Shown here: in pieces, positions 56,212 through 64,000 of the stretch | How positions within the stretch are numbered: position 1 is the stretch's first letter | Layout of the letters: every line of letters starts with the position of its first letter | Source of the DNA: Neobacillus driksii | GTDB lineage: Bacteria > Bacillota > Bacilli > Bacillales > Cytobacillaceae | Direction of reading: 5' to 3' | NCBI RefSeq assembly: GCF_013409995.1 | Contig: NZ_JACCBX010000003.1 | Span: forward strand, 372,001-436,000 | DNA length: 64,000 nucleotides | The notes under the pieces: generated by a model | Database searches by the model: none | Seen by the model: only the letters and a program-made list of their open reading frames with translations | Told to the model about the DNA's origin: nothing | Position numbers and translations under genes: made by a program

Positions 56212-56684
56212 ATGACCGGAAACCATTGAATATAGGAATGCACTACCACATAGTATTCTTTCCCCCAAACATCTTTTACGGTAATTTTTACGGAGTTATT
56301 AATCCTGCTAAAAGTGACGGAGGATACATTTTGCAGTAACGTCTCGTGTCCCGAAGAATTCACACGTCTTCTTAAGTAACTTCCATATTTCTCGTAGTTA
56401 ATGCTCTCATTATTATTTGTTAACACCAGCCTCCCTGATACCACCTCGGCCTTTGAGCTAATACGAATTTCTTTTTTAATCTGGCTGCAAAAAACTTCCC
56501 ATTCCATTTCCTGAAGCCTTCCATTTGAATCCTTATTGTCTAACACAATATGAAGCACAGGGACCATGAAGAATACTATAGTCATAAAAATTGAAAAGGC
56601 AAAAAGCACTTCAATGAGTGTAAAGGCTTTTTCATTCTGGCACTTTACAAATCTCTGTTTCTGGCAGGAAGGCAGTTTTATCAA
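56208..56684 (-). CDS. comGF: Competence protein ComGF
   Basis: The 158-aa protein contains the pilin-like KAFTLIEVLFAFSIFMTI near residue 20 and a C-terminal domain ending IQWFPVI. The start is uncertain: TTG 56684 lies 12 bases after GGAGG; no ATG or GTG is in frame closer to the conserved part. It overlaps comGE and comGG. Confidence 0.83.
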   Translation of the reverse strand: MIKLPSCQKQRFVKCQNEKAFTLIEVLFAFSIFMTIVFFMVPVLHIVLDNKDSNGRLQEMEWEVFCSQIKKEIRISSKAEVVSGRLVLTNNNESINYEKYGSYLRRRVNSSGHETLLQNVSSVTFSRINNSVKITVKDVWGKEYYVVVHSYIQWFPVI

Positions 56685-56970
56685 CTTTTACACACACCTC
56701 CTTTTGTCCAATATCTGACGATTGAATCCAATAAATCTTATATTCTGTTCCATTATCATATATCGAGTAATTTGAGTTTGTTCTATCTTCTGTTAAATTT
56801 GAATGGAGTTCTTCAAATAAAAACTGTACAGCCTTTTTATCCCTCACAAGCTGTTGAGACTGATGGGATAATTCCATTAATAACGGCATAAAAAACATGC
56901 TCATCATAAACCATGCAGATAATGATAATAAGAGCTCTAGTAAAAAGAATCCATCATTCTTCCATAACAT
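56632..56970 (-). CDS. comGE: Competence pseudopilin ComGE
   Basis: The 112-aa product starts MLWKNDGFFLLELLLSLSAW, a pilin-like N terminus in which the usual GFTLLE is GFFLLE. It overlaps comGD at its start and comGF at its end. ATG 56970 is chosen over TTG 56988 because AAAGGG lies upstream. Confidence 0.82.
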   Translation of the reverse strand: MLWKNDGFFLLELLLSLSAWFMMSMFFMPLLMELSHQSQQLVRDKKAVQFLFEELHSNLTEDRTNSNYSIYDNGTEYKIYWIQSSDIGQKEVCVKVDKTAFLPETEICKVPE

Positions 56971-57388
56971 AAAACCGTCCCTTTCCAATCAAAAGAGTTA
57001 ATATGTAGTTTTTTTGTTGTGTCCGAATATATAATGTACCGAATCTATCTACATTACCATTTGAGTTAAATTTAAATACTAATTGGATCGTTCCTTGGGT
57101 CACAGTAATCGTTGGAGAATGGTGTCTTTCAACTAGCTGTTTATTGCCTGTACTGATGAGATACACGTGCTCATGTTCATAGAAGATAACTTTCACTTCC
57201 ATTTGATTAGCAATAGCATATTGCTGACCATAATATAAGTCCGCTTTTAATTGGGAAATGAACGTCTTATCAGTTGCTGAATAGTATTGTGGCTTTATGC
57301 TAAAGGCAGTTATCGAGGAGATGATTAGAAAGATGGAGAGAACAATCAACGATTCTATTAATGTAAATCCCTTTTGATTGAGGAGCAT
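56954..57388 (-). CDS. comGD: Competence pseudopilin ComGD
   Basis: The 144-aa prepilin starts MLLNQKGFTLIESLIVLSIF, with the Gly-Phe processing site and Glu at +5. Its ATG shares a base with the comGC stop (TAATG). Minor pseudopilin of the DNA-uptake pilus. Confidence 0.9.
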   Translation of the reverse strand: MLLNQKGFTLIESLIVLSIFLIISSITAFSIKPQYYSATDKTFISQLKADLYYGQQYAIANQMEVKVIFYEHEHVYLISTGNKQLVERHHSPTITVTQGTIQLVFKFNSNGNVDRFGTLYIRTQQKNYILTLLIGKGRFYVMEE

Positions 57389-57699
57389 TAGGTTGTTGGC
57401 ACTGCCGTTACTTTACCTTCTGAATCAATCGTTACATTTTTTGTTCCATTTGGACAACCAGTATCTTTAATTAGATATCCATCCGTAATTAAATTTTCCA
57501 TTGTTGGCACCTTATTCTTTTCCATTATATAAGACTGCACCTGTGCTTGAACCATTTTCACATAAGCCTCACAGCCTTTGGTATTAATATTAGTATTATG
57601 CTTTGCAACATTTGGAATTGTAACAATCAATAAAACTGAGATTACCAGCATTACAATCATCATTTCAACAAGAGTAAAACCCTTTTCATTTTTCATCAT
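57388..57699 (-). CDS. comGC: Major competence pseudopilin ComGC
   Basis: The 103-aa prepilin has KNEKGFTLVEMMIVMLVISV and two cysteines (GCEAY; TGCPNG) suited to the disulfide seen in ComGC. It builds the transformation pilus after cleavage by ComC. ATG 57699 follows GGAGG. Confidence 0.94.
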   Translation of the reverse strand: MMKNEKGFTLVEMMIVMLVISVLLIVTIPNVAKHNTNINTKGCEAYVKMVQAQVQSYIMEKNKVPTMENLITDGYLIKDTGCPNGTKNVTIDSEGKVTAVPTT

Positions 57700-57748
57700 C
57701 TTTAAATCCTCCATGTAATATATTTTTTGCTAATAAGCTTCCGCTTTT

Positions 57749-58780
57749 CTATATTCCATCTAATAGCTGGAACATCGGTAATAATATTGCTAAATACATT
57801 GATACAACCAGAAACCCAATAAAAAGATAGAGCAATGGCTGAATCATTTTTAAACTCTTTTCAATCCTTTCTTCCATAATCACCATACAGTGCTTACTGA
57901 AGAAGAGTAATTCTTGTTCCAATTTTCCATTCTCTTGACCATGTTTAATTATCATCGGGAATTCTTTTTCAAAGAATGGAAAGGAAGCCAGGATAGACTC
58001 TAGTTTTTCACCCGTAAACAGCTTCTGTTTAATCACCATTCCCAATTGGCTATAAAATGGCTGTCTGTGATTCTTCTCAAATAAATTTAGTGCTTCAAAT
58101 ACGGAAATACCCCCTGCTAAAAGAAAGCTGAGTTGTACAGAAAAATAATGAGTAAACAACAATTTAAGGATTCTTCCAATAATCGGGATTCTCACTAGAA
58201 GTGATCTTTGCCGGAGAATGGAGACTTTTTGAAATACAAAAAAGTAATAAATTGAACCAACTGCCAAAAAGAGCACTAAACCCGCAATAAAGCGAGGAAA
58301 ATATTGATCAAAGTAATAAAGTACTTTCATAAAGAAATTCGCTTCAAGACTCATAGATTGGAAGAGGCTTGTAAATTTGGGCAGCAATAATTTTTGGACA
58401 AACACAAAAAGAAAACCTGTAATAAAGGTAAGTAAAGCTGGATACTGTAATAGTTTCAAAAGCTTTTTCCTATCATTCTCCTTAACTAAGGCTAAATTGC
58501 TTCCTTCTAGGAGTGCCTCCACGAAGCTGCCATGCTGTTCCGCAAAATAGACATAACCAGTTAAATCCTTGTGAAACCCGATATTATTTAAAACATCATG
58601 AAAGGACATCCCATTTTTCAAATCAGCCAAACATCTGTACATTTCCTCCTTCCGATTTTTTGGTAAATGCAAGATCAGGGATTCGATTGCTTCTGCAATT
58701 GGGTAACCGCGTTCCAATAATTCTCCAATCCTTTTTAATAAATTGGCCTGCTCATTAATGGTCCAATTATGGCTCTTCAT
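57749..58780 (-). CDS. comGB: Competence pilus platform protein ComGB
   Basis: The 343-aa GspF/PilC-type protein has two cytoplasmic helical domains and three membrane helices (about 116-136, 168-192, 321-341). It is the inner-membrane platform of the pilus. ATG 58780 overlaps the end of comGA. Confidence 0.92.
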   Translation of the reverse strand: MKSHNWTINEQANLLKRIGELLERGYPIAEAIESLILHLPKNRKEEMYRCLADLKNGMSFHDVLNNIGFHKDLTGYVYFAEQHGSFVEALLEGSNLALVKENDRKKLLKLLQYPALLTFITGFLFVFVQKLLLPKFTSLFQSMSLEANFFMKVLYYFDQYFPRFIAGLVLFLAVGSIYYFFVFQKVSILRQRSLLVRIPIIGRILKLLFTHYFSVQLSFLLAGGISVFEALNLFEKNHRQPFYSQLGMVIKQKLFTGEKLESILASFPFFEKEFPMIIKHGQENGKLEQELLFFSKHCMVIMEERIEKSLKMIQPLLYLFIGFLVVSMYLAILLPMFQLLDGI

Positions 58781-59840
58781 GCTTATACACCAACCGATCA
58801 TATTCAGATTCTTGGATATACCCAAGAGCTATCCCTTTTTTTATTACTTCCTTTACTGTCGTGTAACGCGAAATAACACCTTCTCCCTTTGCCTCTTTCA
58901 TAGTTGCATTAAGGTTTCTCCCTGAAAGCAGTTCAAAAACACTGGCCCTTTTCCATCTTCCATATGAATAACAGAAGGGTGAACACTCTCCTTGGCAAAA
59001 CGGACATGTTAGCTCTACTAAGCGCTGAGCTGTTACCGCAATTAGAGTTTGTTCTATCTCTAACCAATTAACACCAAACTCATGGAGACGATATACCGCT
59101 CCCTTTGCATCCCTTGTATGCATTGTCGACAGCACTAAGTGCCCTGTCAGTGCAGCTCGTACTGCAATCTTAGCTGTCTCCGCATCACGGATTTCTCCCA
59201 CCATAATAATGTCAGGGTCATGACGAAGAATTGCTTTTAAACCGGCTGCGTATGTCACACCCGCTTTTTCATTTACTTGTATTTGTAAAACAGAATCATA
59301 GTTTTTTTCGATGGGATCTTCAAGTGTAATCACGTTACGATGAAAAAGATGGGCGGTTTCATTTAAAAGGGAGTAGAGGGTTGTGGTTTTGCCTGAGCCG
59401 GTTGGTCCGGTAAAGATAATTAATCCGTGTGCATGTTTTAGGAGAGCGAGTAGCTTTCTGGTCATACCAGGGAAAAGTGAGAGCTGATGAAAGGGTATTT
59501 GTTCTTGTTGAGGCAGCAGTCTGATAACAAGACTTTCTCGATTGTTAGATGGAAGGGTTGAAAGTCTAAGACCCATTAATTTCCCGTCCACCTCACAAAA
59601 AATCGAACCGCTTTGAGGGCGTCGTCGTTCACCGATATCCATATTTGCAGTAAATTTAAAATGAGAAATCAACCTGTCGCATTCATCTTTTGGAAGTGAT
59701 AACCGGGGAATGAGTTTGTTCGTTAAGCGGATTTGAATAAGTGTGTCTTTTTTCCTGGGAACAATGTGAATATCTGTCGCTTGGTTTCTTGCAGCATCTG
59801 TGATAATCCTATTGGCTAGTATTTCGATTGCACTTACAAT
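58767..59840 (-). CDS. comGA: Competence pilus ATPase ComGA
   Basis: GspE/PilB-type assembly ATPase with Walker A GPTGSGKTTT, Walker B IIMVGEIRDAETA and a four-Cys zinc region (CPFCQGEC...C). Homology to B. subtilis ComGA begins near VSAIEILANRI. Conventional starts GTG 59852 and 59849 lie inside the AAAGGTGG site; ATT 59840 is eight bases after it, so ATT may be the real start (357 aa). The start is uncertain; identity is not. The operon is normally ComK-activated; only an imperfect AAAA-N5-TTTT box is seen upstream. Confidence 0.9.
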   Translation of the reverse strand: MVSAIEILANRIITDAARNQATDIHIVPRKKDTLIQIRLTNKLIPRLSLPKDECDRLISHFKFTANMDIGERRRPQSGSIFCEVDGKLMGLRLSTLPSNNRESLVIRLLPQQEQIPFHQLSLFPGMTRKLLALLKHAHGLIIFTGPTGSGKTTTLYSLLNETAHLFHRNVITLEDPIEKNYDSVLQIQVNEKAGVTYAAGLKAILRHDPDIIMVGEIRDAETAKIAVRAALTGHLVLSTMHTRDAKGAVYRLHEFGVNWLEIEQTLIAVTAQRLVELTCPFCQGECSPFCYSYGRWKRASVFELLSGRNLNATMKEAKGEGVISRYTTVKEVIKKGIALGYIQESEYDRLVYKHEEP

Positions 59841-59852
59841 GAGTAACACCAC

Positions 59853-60141
59853 CTTTTATTTTGTCTTGGTAGGAATTCGACGCTATTCTAGCTTTTCCTT
59901 TAAGATTCTTCTTTTTTTAAAATATTTCTTTGGTTTTTCACTCCTAAATCTACCGAAAAACAACTCTTGACATACACCTCGTATATACTTTGTGAAATAA
60001 TTGTATAATACAGGCAATCCAATCATTTGGTAATTGTGAACATTTTCTAAACATATAGTGTTAACATTGTTAACCTCATTCCCATGTTTATATCACTGTA
60101 TTATAATTGGGGTAAATTATGGGGGTTCGAGGTGAACAGAG
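59853..60141. other. Divergent promoter region, comGA / HTH regulator
   Basis: AT-rich region without a gene. It has a TATAAT at 60102-60107 and another near 60004 on the plus strand, a perfect 15-bp palindrome GTTAACATTGTTAAC (60060-60074), and an imperfect ComK-like AAAG-N5-TTTT on the minus strand. Confidence 0.5.
60060..60074. promoter_or_regulatory. Perfect palindrome, candidate operator of the HTH regulator
   Basis: GTTAACA-T-TGTTAAC, 7-bp arms and a 1-bp centre, 28 bp before a TATAAT and 68 bp before the regulator start. Autoregulation is inference. Confidence 0.4.
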
Positions 60142-60837
60142 ATGGAACAAACATTAAAGATCACAAATGTTTTATCAGATCCAACCAGGTACTACATCTA
60201 TCAATACATCACAAAACGTCATCAAGAAGTGACAGTACAAGAGGTTGCAGAAAATTTTAATATCCATCCGAACGTTGCAAGATTACATTTATCTAAGCTT
60301 GAAGATGTTAACATGCTAGCATCTGAAACAAAAAAAACTGGTAAAGGCGGCAGGCCAAGCAGGTTATACCGTTTATCAGACGATGTCATTCAATTACATT
60401 TCCCTTTCCGGGATTATATGCTGCTTTCTAAAGTAGCTATCTCTACCATGCTTACATTAGGAGAAGCAGGTAAACAAGCTCTTTACTTAACTGGGAAGCG
60501 CTTTGGCACTGAAGTAATTGAACAAGAAATGGCAAAAAGATCCTTCGGTGAAGAAATAGATTTTGATCAAAAGTTGATCATATTAAAAAGCGCAGCCACA
60601 CTAGCTGGGTTCTATCCGGAATTTGAAGTAAATGGAGATCATACAAAAATCTACTTCCAGATATACAATTGTCCTTTCAAAGAGGTTGCAGAGGAACATG
60701 AAAGTGTTTGTGCTATGCATCACGAATTCCTAAAAGGAATGTTTGAAGCTTTATTTAAATCGGTTGAGTTAGTTGAGAAGGAAAATATGATTTCAGGTTG
60801 TGAAACTTGCTCTTACCAGGCACTTGTAACAAACTAA
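60142..60837 (+). CDS. SufR/DeoR-like HTH regulator with C-terminal Cys cluster
   Basis: The 231-aa protein has an N-terminal winged helix (about 8-80, VQEVAENFNIHPNVARLHLS) and a C-terminal domain with four cysteines C177, C190, C220 and C223 (NCPF, SVCAMHHEFLKG, GCETC). This resembles SufR-type regulators that hold an iron-sulfur cluster. Targets are unknown. It is divergent from comGA; in B. subtilis that place is filled differently. Confidence 0.82.
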   Translation: MEQTLKITNVLSDPTRYYIYQYITKRHQEVTVQEVAENFNIHPNVARLHLSKLEDVNMLASETKKTGKGGRPSRLYRLSDDVIQLHFPFRDYMLLSKVAISTMLTLGEAGKQALYLTGKRFGTEVIEQEMAKRSFGEEIDFDQKLIILKSAATLAGFYPEFEVNGDHTKIYFQIYNCPFKEVAEEHESVCAMHHEFLKGMFEALFKSVELVEKENMISGCETCSYQALVTN

Positions 60838-60917
60838 TTTGAATCTTTATTTACTTTTGAACTCCTTTTCTTTATAATATTGCATGATGGTACCGTAGGG
60901 GAAAAGGAGGGATACAT

Positions 60918-61166
60918 ATGGATCGCATGTTCAGAGTATTGGGTTTCTGGACGGGTATTTTTACCGTAATGTTCTACCTAGGAGATATGAATAAAACTGC
61001 ATTACTTTTCCTAGCCCAAACTGGATTCTTTGTTTTGTTAAGCTATCTTAAACTTTCCGAACGTATGTATATGTATGTTTTCGGAGCATATTTGACCGTA
61101 TTCTTCGCAGGCTTCACTTATTGGACAACATTTATGATGCCGCTTGGTGGAGTTGGAGGACATTAA
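60918..61166 (+). CDS. yqgY: DUF2626 family membrane protein (YqgY)
   Basis: The 82-aa protein has three hydrophobic helices and starts MDRMFRVLGFWTGIFTVMFY, typical of the DUF2626 family of bacilli. Function unknown. ATG 60918 follows AAAGGAGG. Same neighbourhood as yqgY of B. subtilis. Confidence 0.87.
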   Translation: MDRMFRVLGFWTGIFTVMFYLGDMNKTALLFLAQTGFFVLLSYLKLSERMYMYVFGAYLTVFFAGFTYWTTFMMPLGGVGGH

Positions 61167-61183
61167 GAAGTATATCAACACAT

Positions 61184-61216
61184 AAAAAACACCGGAGCTG
61201 GTCTCCGGTGTTTTTT
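61184..61216. terminator. Bidirectional terminator between yqgY and the MidA-like gene
   Basis: AAAAAACACCGGAGCTGGTCTCCGGTGTTTTTT hairpin. Confidence 0.88.
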
Positions 61217-62300
61217 AATCGTCAAAAGGATTAATATCAACGATACCTTTCTGCTGAATAATCAGATGAAAAAAAGAACTTATTCCAGATGGCATAATTA
61301 AACTCCTGATCGCACGGTTTCGTTTAGCAACCTCTGAAAAAGGATTGGGATCGTAATGGTTTTCTAATTCCTTTAGAATTCCTGCTTTTAATAAAAACTC
61401 ATCCTGCCTTAGCTTTGAATAAAATACCAACTCTGCTTGCTGACCCTTTTGAATAAGCCAATCAAAATGGATGTGTGTGGTAATATCCATTTCTCCAGGA
61501 TGCTCCAAAACATCATCAATCATTTGATGCTGATAATATCCTCTTAAGCTTCCCTTCATTCGTGAAGGGTGCATCCAATCTTCATTGGTATAACCATAGT
61601 CTGCTGTCACTACAAGTCCCTTCGTTAAGACCTTGGATATATCTCGTACCATCCTTTCCATTAATAAAGGCACTTCTATACGCTGTTTATCTTTTAGTTC
61701 CAGCATGCTTTCGTCTAAAAAAGAGTGAATAGCAGGATTCGTTAATATAACCTTCTCTTCGTATAAGTTTTCATTTTTTATTCCTACCATAACCTCGTAC
61801 AATTGACCGTTCTCTTTCTCTATGACATGAACGGGCAAGGCATCGAATAATTCATTCGAAAAAACCATCCCTTTGAAGGGCTCTAGTTCATCCAGATTGT
61901 TTACTTGGATTACATTATGGTGAGGGGGTATTAAGTCATTTTGTAATTTTAGATGATACGGACTGCTTTCTACAATGATGTAATTGATTGGAGCTTTGAT
62001 GGAATGCTCCCATTCCTGTAAAAAGGCATGGGCAAAACGCCCATTGCCAGCGCCAATTTCGCAAAAAATAGGTTCAAGATCATACTTCTTACAAACACTT
62101 GCAAACCATTTAGCAACGATTCGACCATAAATATCGGAAATATTACTGGTAGTGATAAAATCTCCTTGGCTTCCAATTTTCTGTTTACTTTTCATATAGT
62201 AACCATATTCCGGATGGTAGAGAACTGCTTCGATGTATTCTGCATAGGAAATTAAGTTCCTTGGTGAGTTTGAAATGAGACTCTTTAAGTACGTTATCAT
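61215..62300 (-). CDS. MidA/NDUFAF7-like SAM-dependent methyltransferase
   Basis: The 361-aa protein belongs to the DUF185/MidA family: SYAEYIEAVLYHPEYGYY, GDFITTSNISDIYGR, the SAM-binding FCEIGAGNGRFAHAFL and VFSNELFDALPVHVI. The mitochondrial homologue methylates an arginine of complex I; the bacterial target is unknown. ATG 62300 has no strong ribosome site beyond AAGGAG. Confidence 0.88.
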   Translation of the reverse strand: MITYLKSLISNSPRNLISYAEYIEAVLYHPEYGYYMKSKQKIGSQGDFITTSNISDIYGRIVAKWFASVCKKYDLEPIFCEIGAGNGRFAHAFLQEWEHSIKAPINYIIVESSPYHLKLQNDLIPPHHNVIQVNNLDELEPFKGMVFSNELFDALPVHVIEKENGQLYEVMVGIKNENLYEEKVILTNPAIHSFLDESMLELKDKQRIEVPLLMERMVRDISKVLTKGLVVTADYGYTNEDWMHPSRMKGSLRGYYQHQMIDDVLEHPGEMDITTHIHFDWLIQKGQQAELVFYSKLRQDEFLLKAGILKELENHYDPNPFSEVAKRNRAIRSLIMPSGISSFFHLIIQQKGIVDINPFDD

Positions 62301-62414
62301 AAAAGCTCCTTCATATAAATTTACACCATTGACACAGTGTAAACTTTATTATATTGTAGTTCTAGTAGCTTAACGATATCCTCTCCCATTTTTAATATGA
62401 AAAGAACATCCCCA

Positions 62415-62446
62415 GAAAAACCCTTCTCGCATGAGAAGGGTTTTTC
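62415..62446 (-). terminator. Terminator of yqgX
   Basis: AAAAACCCTTCTCATGCGAGAAGGGTTTTT hairpin on the minus strand. Confidence 0.88.
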
Positions 62447-62465
62447 TATGTACAATCATCATCTA

Positions 62466-62489
62466 GCTCCCGCGCCTAGGCGCTCCCGC
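62466..62489. repeat. GC-rich palindrome flanked by direct repeats
   Basis: A perfect 12-bp palindrome GCGCCTAGGCGC (62472-62483) overlaps two direct copies of GCTCCCGC (62466-62473, 62482-62489). It stands out from the AT-rich surroundings just after yqgX and may be a remnant of an intergenic repeat. Confidence 0.4.
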
Positions 62490-62497
62490 TTTTGATA

Positions 62498-63133
62498 TTA
62501 AAACCCATTTAAAAACGGATTACTATCCATCTCTTCCCCTATAGTGGTTATTGGTCCATGTCCTGATAACACAGTTGTTTCCTCAGGTAAAAATAATAAT
62601 TTTTCATGAATGCTTTTCATTAATAGTTTATGGTTACCACCAGGCAAGTCTGTTCTGCCAATGCTGCCCTTAAATAAAGCATCTCCTGATACAACAAAAC
62701 CCTCTGTCTCAAAGTAATAGGATACACTTCCTGGAGAATGTCCTGGAGTCTCAAGGATAGAGAAGTTGAAATTACCAATCGTTATGGTTTCCTCTTTTTT
62801 AAGGATGTAATCGGCCTTTTTCATTTTGATTGACTCCTGCATTTGAAAAAATTTCGAACCATTTAATGAAGGATCGATGAGCCAATCTTCTTCCTCTTCG
62901 TGAATATAAACAGGAATTTTAAAATAATCTCTTATTTCATCAACTGCTCCAATATGGTCGAAATGTGCATGTGTTAAAAAAATTGCAATTGGTTTGAGTT
63001 CTCTTTTTGATAACCACTTAATTAGTTTTTTCCCTTCGCTCCCAGGATCAAAAAGCAAACAGGTTTTGTCAGGACTTTCAACGACGTAACAATTTGTTTG
63101 TAATACTCCTAACGGGATTTGAGACCATTTCAT
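62498..63133 (-). CDS. yqgX: MBL-fold hydrolase YqgX (glyoxalase II family)
   Basis: The 211-aa metallo-beta-lactamase-fold protein has THAHFDHIG (54-62), GHSPGSVSYYF, SGDALFKGSIGRTDL and a final LSGHGPITTIG, giving a two-metal site. It may act as a hydroxyacyl-thiol hydrolase; the thiol (bacillithiol or other) is unproven. Same position as B. subtilis yqgX. Confidence 0.9.
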   Translation of the reverse strand: MKWSQIPLGVLQTNCYVVESPDKTCLLFDPGSEGKKLIKWLSKRELKPIAIFLTHAHFDHIGAVDEIRDYFKIPVYIHEEEEDWLIDPSLNGSKFFQMQESIKMKKADYILKKEETITIGNFNFSILETPGHSPGSVSYYFETEGFVVSGDALFKGSIGRTDLPGGNHKLLMKSIHEKLLFLPEETTVLSGHGPITTIGEEMDSNPFLNGF

Positions 63134-63327
63134 TTCTGATATACCTCCAACTATTTTTACATTACTATTATTTTACACTATGTAAGCTTCATTGCTAACT
63201 TTTTAGCCCTCGACAAATGTTTAAAAAAAATATAAAATAAGAATCGAATGTATATAATATTCTTACATAACTCTTAGAAATGTGTTGGGCTAAGCTCAAG
63301 TATTATCTAATAAAGGGGGCTTTATTA

Positions 63328-63504
63328 ATGGGAGTAGTTATTATTTTTTCTTTGGTAGCTTTACTTGCTGCTTATGGTGCATTCACTGCCCTAAAAAATA
63401 AAAATTTATTAGGAGCATTTTTTGCAGTAGGCACATTGGCTGTTTTTGGCTGGTTCGCCATCATGACCCTTATTGAAAGTGGATTTCCTACTGGTACACA
63501 CTAA
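63328..63504 (+). CDS. yqgW: DUF2759 family small membrane protein (YqgW)
   Basis: The 58-aa protein has two hydrophobic helices around ALKNKNLLGAF and ends SGFPTGTH, matching DUF2759. ATG 63328 follows AAAGGGGG; the frame open from 63280 has no site. Function unknown. Confidence 0.85.
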   Translation: MGVVIIFSLVALLAAYGAFTALKNKNLLGAFFAVGTLAVFGWFAIMTLIESGFPTGTH

Positions 63505-63517
63505 ACTTTTAAAAATT

Positions 63518-63550
63518 GAAAGACTGCCTGCCGGCAGTCTTTTTATTTTT
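63518..63550. terminator. Terminator between yqgW and the yqgU-like gene
   Basis: AAAGACTGCCTGCCGGCAGTCTTT hairpin followed by TTATTTTT; it touches the stop of the minus-strand gene. Confidence 0.85.
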
Positions 63551-64000
63551 CTACAAGCTCTATTAATTCTTTTGTTTTGAGATTAATGATTTTCTCAAAA
63601 CGATTACCAAATAGTGCAGCTTCTCCCGAAGGAGATAGCAGAATGGGTTCATTTTTTAGATTCTGCATAATGACCTTACTGCTGCCGTTATCAATATCAA
63701 AGCTTAAAAGCTCAAAACCTTCTCTGTAAGCATCGGCTTCTGTACTTTTTACTGGCTTAAGGGTAATAAATTCCCCTTTAGTTTCATTTAAGTCATTGTA
63801 AGGAACCAACCATCCAGAAAAGATGGATAGATGAGGAATGGAAAAAGAATTTAGTTCCTTTTTCTCCTTATTATAAAAAGTATAAGAAGCCTGTAACCGT
63901 TGTTCATCCTGGACGGTTACGGTCATTATAATATCATTGTAAGTTGCAAATTGTAGCACATCTGTAAATATTTCTTCCTCTTTCTCATTACTTAAATTTT
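63543..64000 (-). CDS. YqgU-like protein, C-terminal part (cut by window edge)
   Basis: The open frame runs in from base 64000 without a start, so the 5' part lies beyond the window. The 151 visible codons show short beta-strand repeats (ILLSPSGEAALFGNRFEKII) suggestive of a propeller-like protein. By position next to yqgW and yqgX it is probably YqgU, a lipoprotein of unknown role. GTG 63959 is not needed as a start. Confidence 0.6.
   Translation of the reverse strand, partial: NLSNEKEEEIFTDVLQFATYNDIIMTVTVQDEQRLQASYTFYNKEKKELNSFSIPHLSIFSGWLVPYNDLNETKGEFITLKPVKSTEADAYREGFELLSFDIDNGSSKVIMQNLKNEPILLSPSGEAALFGNRFEKIINLKTKELIELVEK

Overview
The window is chromosomal DNA of an endospore-forming, competence-capable member of the Bacillaceae. 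Gene order follows the Bacillus subtilis recN-ahrC-yqxC-dxs ... spoIIIA ... efp ... gcv ... comG ... yqgX stretch almost step by step. The sporulation operon spoIIIAA-AH, splB and comG make the family assignment firm. The accessory content (a cytochrome c maturation cluster, copper genes, a B12-dependent ribonucleotide reductase) recalls environmental Neobacillus-like bacilli, but species cannot be read from the sequence.

Layout. 1-8.5 kb (minus strand): recN (cut by the window edge), argR/ahrC, tlyA, dxs, ispA, xseB, xseA, folD, nusB. 8.6-16.2 kb: asp23-family yqhY, accC, accB, then spoIIIAH to spoIIIAA behind a sigma-E-like promoter. 16.4 kb: a SIMPL-domain gene. 17.1-26.9 kb: a cytochrome c maturation cluster of the System I (Ccm) type, inserted between spoIIIAA and efp: thioredoxin-like CcmG/ResA, CcmD, CcmC, CcmB, CcmA, an uncharacterised membrane protein, a CcmI-like protein, CcmH, CcmF, CcmE, a second uncharacterised membrane protein, a diheme cytochrome c and a PCYCGC lipoprotein. 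27-32 kb: efp, papA, yqhR, yqhP, a patatin gene and splB. 32.3-42.5 kb: a copper island with an HMA/SafE/cupredoxin fusion, a two-component system, copA, copZ, a CcdA-like protein, a His-rich YtkA-like protein and chrA. 42.6-45.8 kb: nrdJ, interrupted by two group I introns. 46-48.4 kb: SRPBCC protein, lipM and a rhodanese, with two tandem-repeat arrays. 48.7-55.8 kb: glycine cleavage operon under a tandem glycine riboswitch, then yqhH-yqhG and yqzE. 55.8-59.9 kb: comGA-comGG. 60-64 kb: a Cys-rich HTH regulator, DUF2626, MidA-like methyltransferase, yqgX, yqgW-like, and the 3' part of a yqgU-like gene.

The most interesting signal is in the Ccm cluster. The PCYCGC lipoprotein gene has an in-frame TGA exactly where a CxxC motif should begin. 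The frame stays open and family-like for 44 more codons, and a hairpin with a G-containing apical loop sits 21 nt after the TGA. This fits a selenocysteine (UxxC) protein. The neighbouring CcmE carries the rare CxxxY heme-binding motif instead of HxxxY, and CcmH has a CxCGC motif like that of the lipoprotein. Together these describe a variant cytochrome c maturation system in a Firmicute with a candidate selenoprotein partner.

Other notable points: an apparent AUU start codon in spoIIIAD (and possibly comGA), a fossil of a second P-type ATPase, a duplicated copper promoter/hairpin module, two unrelated 51-52 bp hairpin repeat arrays, and a GC-rich intergenic element with a short relative 28 kb away.
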